Below, one piece after another: positions 62,682-64,000 of a stretch of DNA of 64,000 nt. Within the stretch, counting starts at the first letter, position 1, and every line of letters starts with the position of its first letter. This stretch comes from Reichenbachiella versicolor (GTDB lineage: Bacteria > Bacteroidota > Bacteroidia > Cytophagales > Cyclobacteriaceae): assembly GCF_003171675.1 (NCBI RefSeq), contig NZ_QFZQ01000005.1, forward strand, positions 62,001-126,000, read 5' to 3'. Made by a program: the position numbers and the translations under genes. The notes under the pieces were generated by a model, which did not search any database, had not been told where the DNA came from, and saw nothing but the letters and a program-made list of their open reading frames with translations.

Positions 62682-63308
62682 TAGTTTAGCTTACAAAAAT
62701 AAGGTTCTCATCAAATTAGATGCCAATTCGGAGGATAATCATTATTCCTGTCCAAAATCATAAACGTACCCGTTTGAATGATTAGTATAGTTTTTTCAAT
62801 CTGAAGGTCTCCTGCAAGCTGCAGGAAGCTTTCAGACGTTCCTGAAAGTCTGCTGCAAGTTGCAGGAAGCTTTCAGATGTTCCTGAAAAGTCGCTGCAGG
62901 TTGCAGGAAGCTTTCAGGTCTTCCCGACAGGTCGCTGCAGGTTGCAGCAAGGTTTCGGGTAAGTCTGAAAGTCCGCTGCAGGCTGCGGTGAGGGTTCAAA
63001 TTACGAGTGAGGTGTGGAACAAAAATAATAGAGCAGAGGTTAAAGGGACTTAATTAAGTAACGTAGTATCTTGGCGAAGTTTAAATTTACAGAGAATAAA
63101 ACGAATCCGAATATCAATTATGTAACCTATGTTAATATTGTCGAGCCAAATCGGCTTCTAGAGTATTGAGATTTTATGTTTATCCGAGTCATTATTTGAC
63201 TCAAATCACCTGGACTTCTCTAGCGGCCTCTCAGAATAACTGTGGCGATTGGTTTAATGTATTCACTTAGGTCAAAGGAATTGATACTAACAGACTTGTC
63301 TAGCATTA
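62682..63308. other. Intergenic region with the 41-bp array
   Basis: About 630 bp; apart from the array (62801-62995) I see nothing coding. The last 250 bp are A+T-rich and hold no recognisable promoter match close to the next gene. Confidence 0.6.
62801..62995. repeat. Tandem palindromic array, 41-bp period
   Basis: CTGCAAGCTGCAGG-type segments start at 62812, 62853, 62894, 62935 and 62976, exactly 41 bp apart. Each unit has a CTGCA(A/G)(C/G)TTGCAG palindrome and a CTTTCAG...CCTGAAAG inverted repeat. Copies diverge to the right. G+C-rich compared with its surroundings. Confidence 0.9.
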
Positions 63309-64000
63309 ATGATCTTTAACAAATCCTCATTTCATAGAATTAACGGCATACTCAATACACTGGAGTTTGAGTGGAAGCGAGATGGTCAAATTTCTAAAAT
63401 AGTTTTTTCAAGAGCAGAAAATAACGCTGCTTTGGCTATCAGCTTGCCGATGACTCCATATGCTGGAGTAGAATTTGCCAATACTTTCATACAAGAAGAT
63501 ATTTCATTCTTTGTAGAGTCATTGAAGGATTTTTTGAGAGCGGAAAATATTAGTGAGTGTATTATCAAACAAGCACCAGATTTTTTTCACCCTGCTAGTC
63601 TGCCTTTACGTGAAGCATTTTCCACTAATGAGTTTCAATTGAGTAGCGAGATCAATCACCATGTCTTGTTAAAAGATGGAGAGATTATTCTCGACCCTAT
63701 GCAAAAAAGAAGAATCAGAAAGTGTAAGGAAAGTGGATTTTCATTTGTACAAGAGTCGCCTCATGTAGCTATAGAAATTCATGAATTCTTATCAAGGTGT
63801 AGAGATCAACAAGGTCTCGTTATCAATATAGATGCCGTTAAGTTCAACAACTTGGTCAATAATTTTCCAGATCATTATAATATGTATACGGTTCGAGATG
63901 AACATGGCCAAATTATGGCGGCACTGGTCACTATTGAAGTAAATGAACATGTCATCTATTCATATTTACCTGGATTTGATAGACAATTTAGTTCTTACAG
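63309..64000 (+). CDS. FemAB/GNAT-like acyltransferase, N-terminal part
   Basis: From the ATG at 63309 the frame is open to the window edge (230 residues). Features: ALAISLPMTPYAGVEF, DPMQKRRIRKCKESGFSF, FLSRCRDQQGL and MAALVTIEVNEHVIYSYLPGF. The layout of an N-terminal half, then an RK-rich link (KRRIRKCKE) and a second GNAT-like half, resembles FemAB/BioF2-like acetyltransferases that use aminoacyl-tRNA or acyl-CoA. Exact role unknown. Continues beyond the window. Confidence 0.65.
   Translation, partial: MIFNKSSFHRINGILNTLEFEWKRDGQISKIVFSRAENNAALAISLPMTPYAGVEFANTFIQEDISFFVESLKDFLRAENISECIIKQAPDFFHPASLPLREAFSTNEFQLSSEINHHVLLKDGEIILDPMQKRRIRKCKESGFSFVQESPHVAIEIHEFLSRCRDQQGLVINIDAVKFNNLVNNFPDHYNMYTVRDEHGQIMAALVTIEVNEHVIYSYLPGFDRQFSSY

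Noticed and set aside
62801-62995. CRISPR array
   Set aside because: The 41-bp units are contiguous and diverge without unique spacers; there are no cas genes in the window.
63386-63568. Minus-strand 60-residue open frame
   Set aside because: It lies inside the plus-strand FemAB/GNAT-like gene that is open from 63309 to the edge, and has no family features.

Overview
The window is a stretch of chromosome from an A+T-rich member of the Bacteroidota, most likely order Cytophagales (a marine Reichenbachiella/Flammeovirga-type relative is an inference, not a measurement). The evidence is a PorT-like gene next to ubiE, the Bacteroidota-specific DUF4295 and DUF2480 proteins, a fused E1 alpha/beta dehydrogenase, a 463-residue arginine decarboxylase, a YtxJ-type bacillithiol redox protein, few Shine-Dalgarno sites, and promoters of the Bacteroidota type (TTTG near -33, TAnnTTTG near -7).

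Layout. 0-9.3 kb: tail of a YceI-like gene, prmC, a PlsC-type acyltransferase and an RluD-type synthase, then three co-directional secreted proteins (LPP20-like, DUF4384-like, WD40 plus caspase-like peptidase) that look like one functional set. 9.2-35.2 kb: mostly housekeeping genes, largely on the minus strand: engB, ubiE-porT, rpmB-rpmG-DUF4295, ftsY, menA, argS, arginine decarboxylase, dps, nrnA-FKBP-FKBP-rdgB, ndk, scpA, and rpmH-rnpA-ctp-tsaB-DUF2480. 35.4-47.3 kb: an M61 peptidase, a ClC channel, a 288-bp non-coding gap with a cluster of DnaA-box-like sites (candidate oriC), an M16 peptidase, an E1 fusion, a very repetitive basic secreted protein, ytxJ, and an ECF sigma factor with a membrane partner.

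47.3-54.7 kb is an accessory island directly after a tRNA-Glu. It holds an Abi_2/HEPN protein, a GNAT acetyltransferase, a Panacea-domain toxin-antitoxin candidate, RmuC, an unknown lipoprotein and a REP-associated tyrosine transposase (RAYT) broken by one in-frame stop. Copies of a two-part palindromic repeat are interleaved with these genes. The left (L) and right (R) halves carry a near-perfect 20-bp inverted repeat. L and R bracket the RAYT (a REPtron-like unit) and also bracket the GNAT gene, and two copies are fused with no cargo. A third repeat (M) lies just upstream of three unrelated genes. I consider this modular gene-carrying repeat system the most interesting thing in the window.

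54.7-64 kb returns to core genes (rarA, an M16 peptidase, YjdI ferredoxin, rlmN, an IMPACT protein, a TPR protein). After these come a 41-bp-period palindromic tandem array and the start of a FemAB/GNAT-like gene that runs off the window. No rRNA, CRISPR array, prophage or complete insertion sequence was found.
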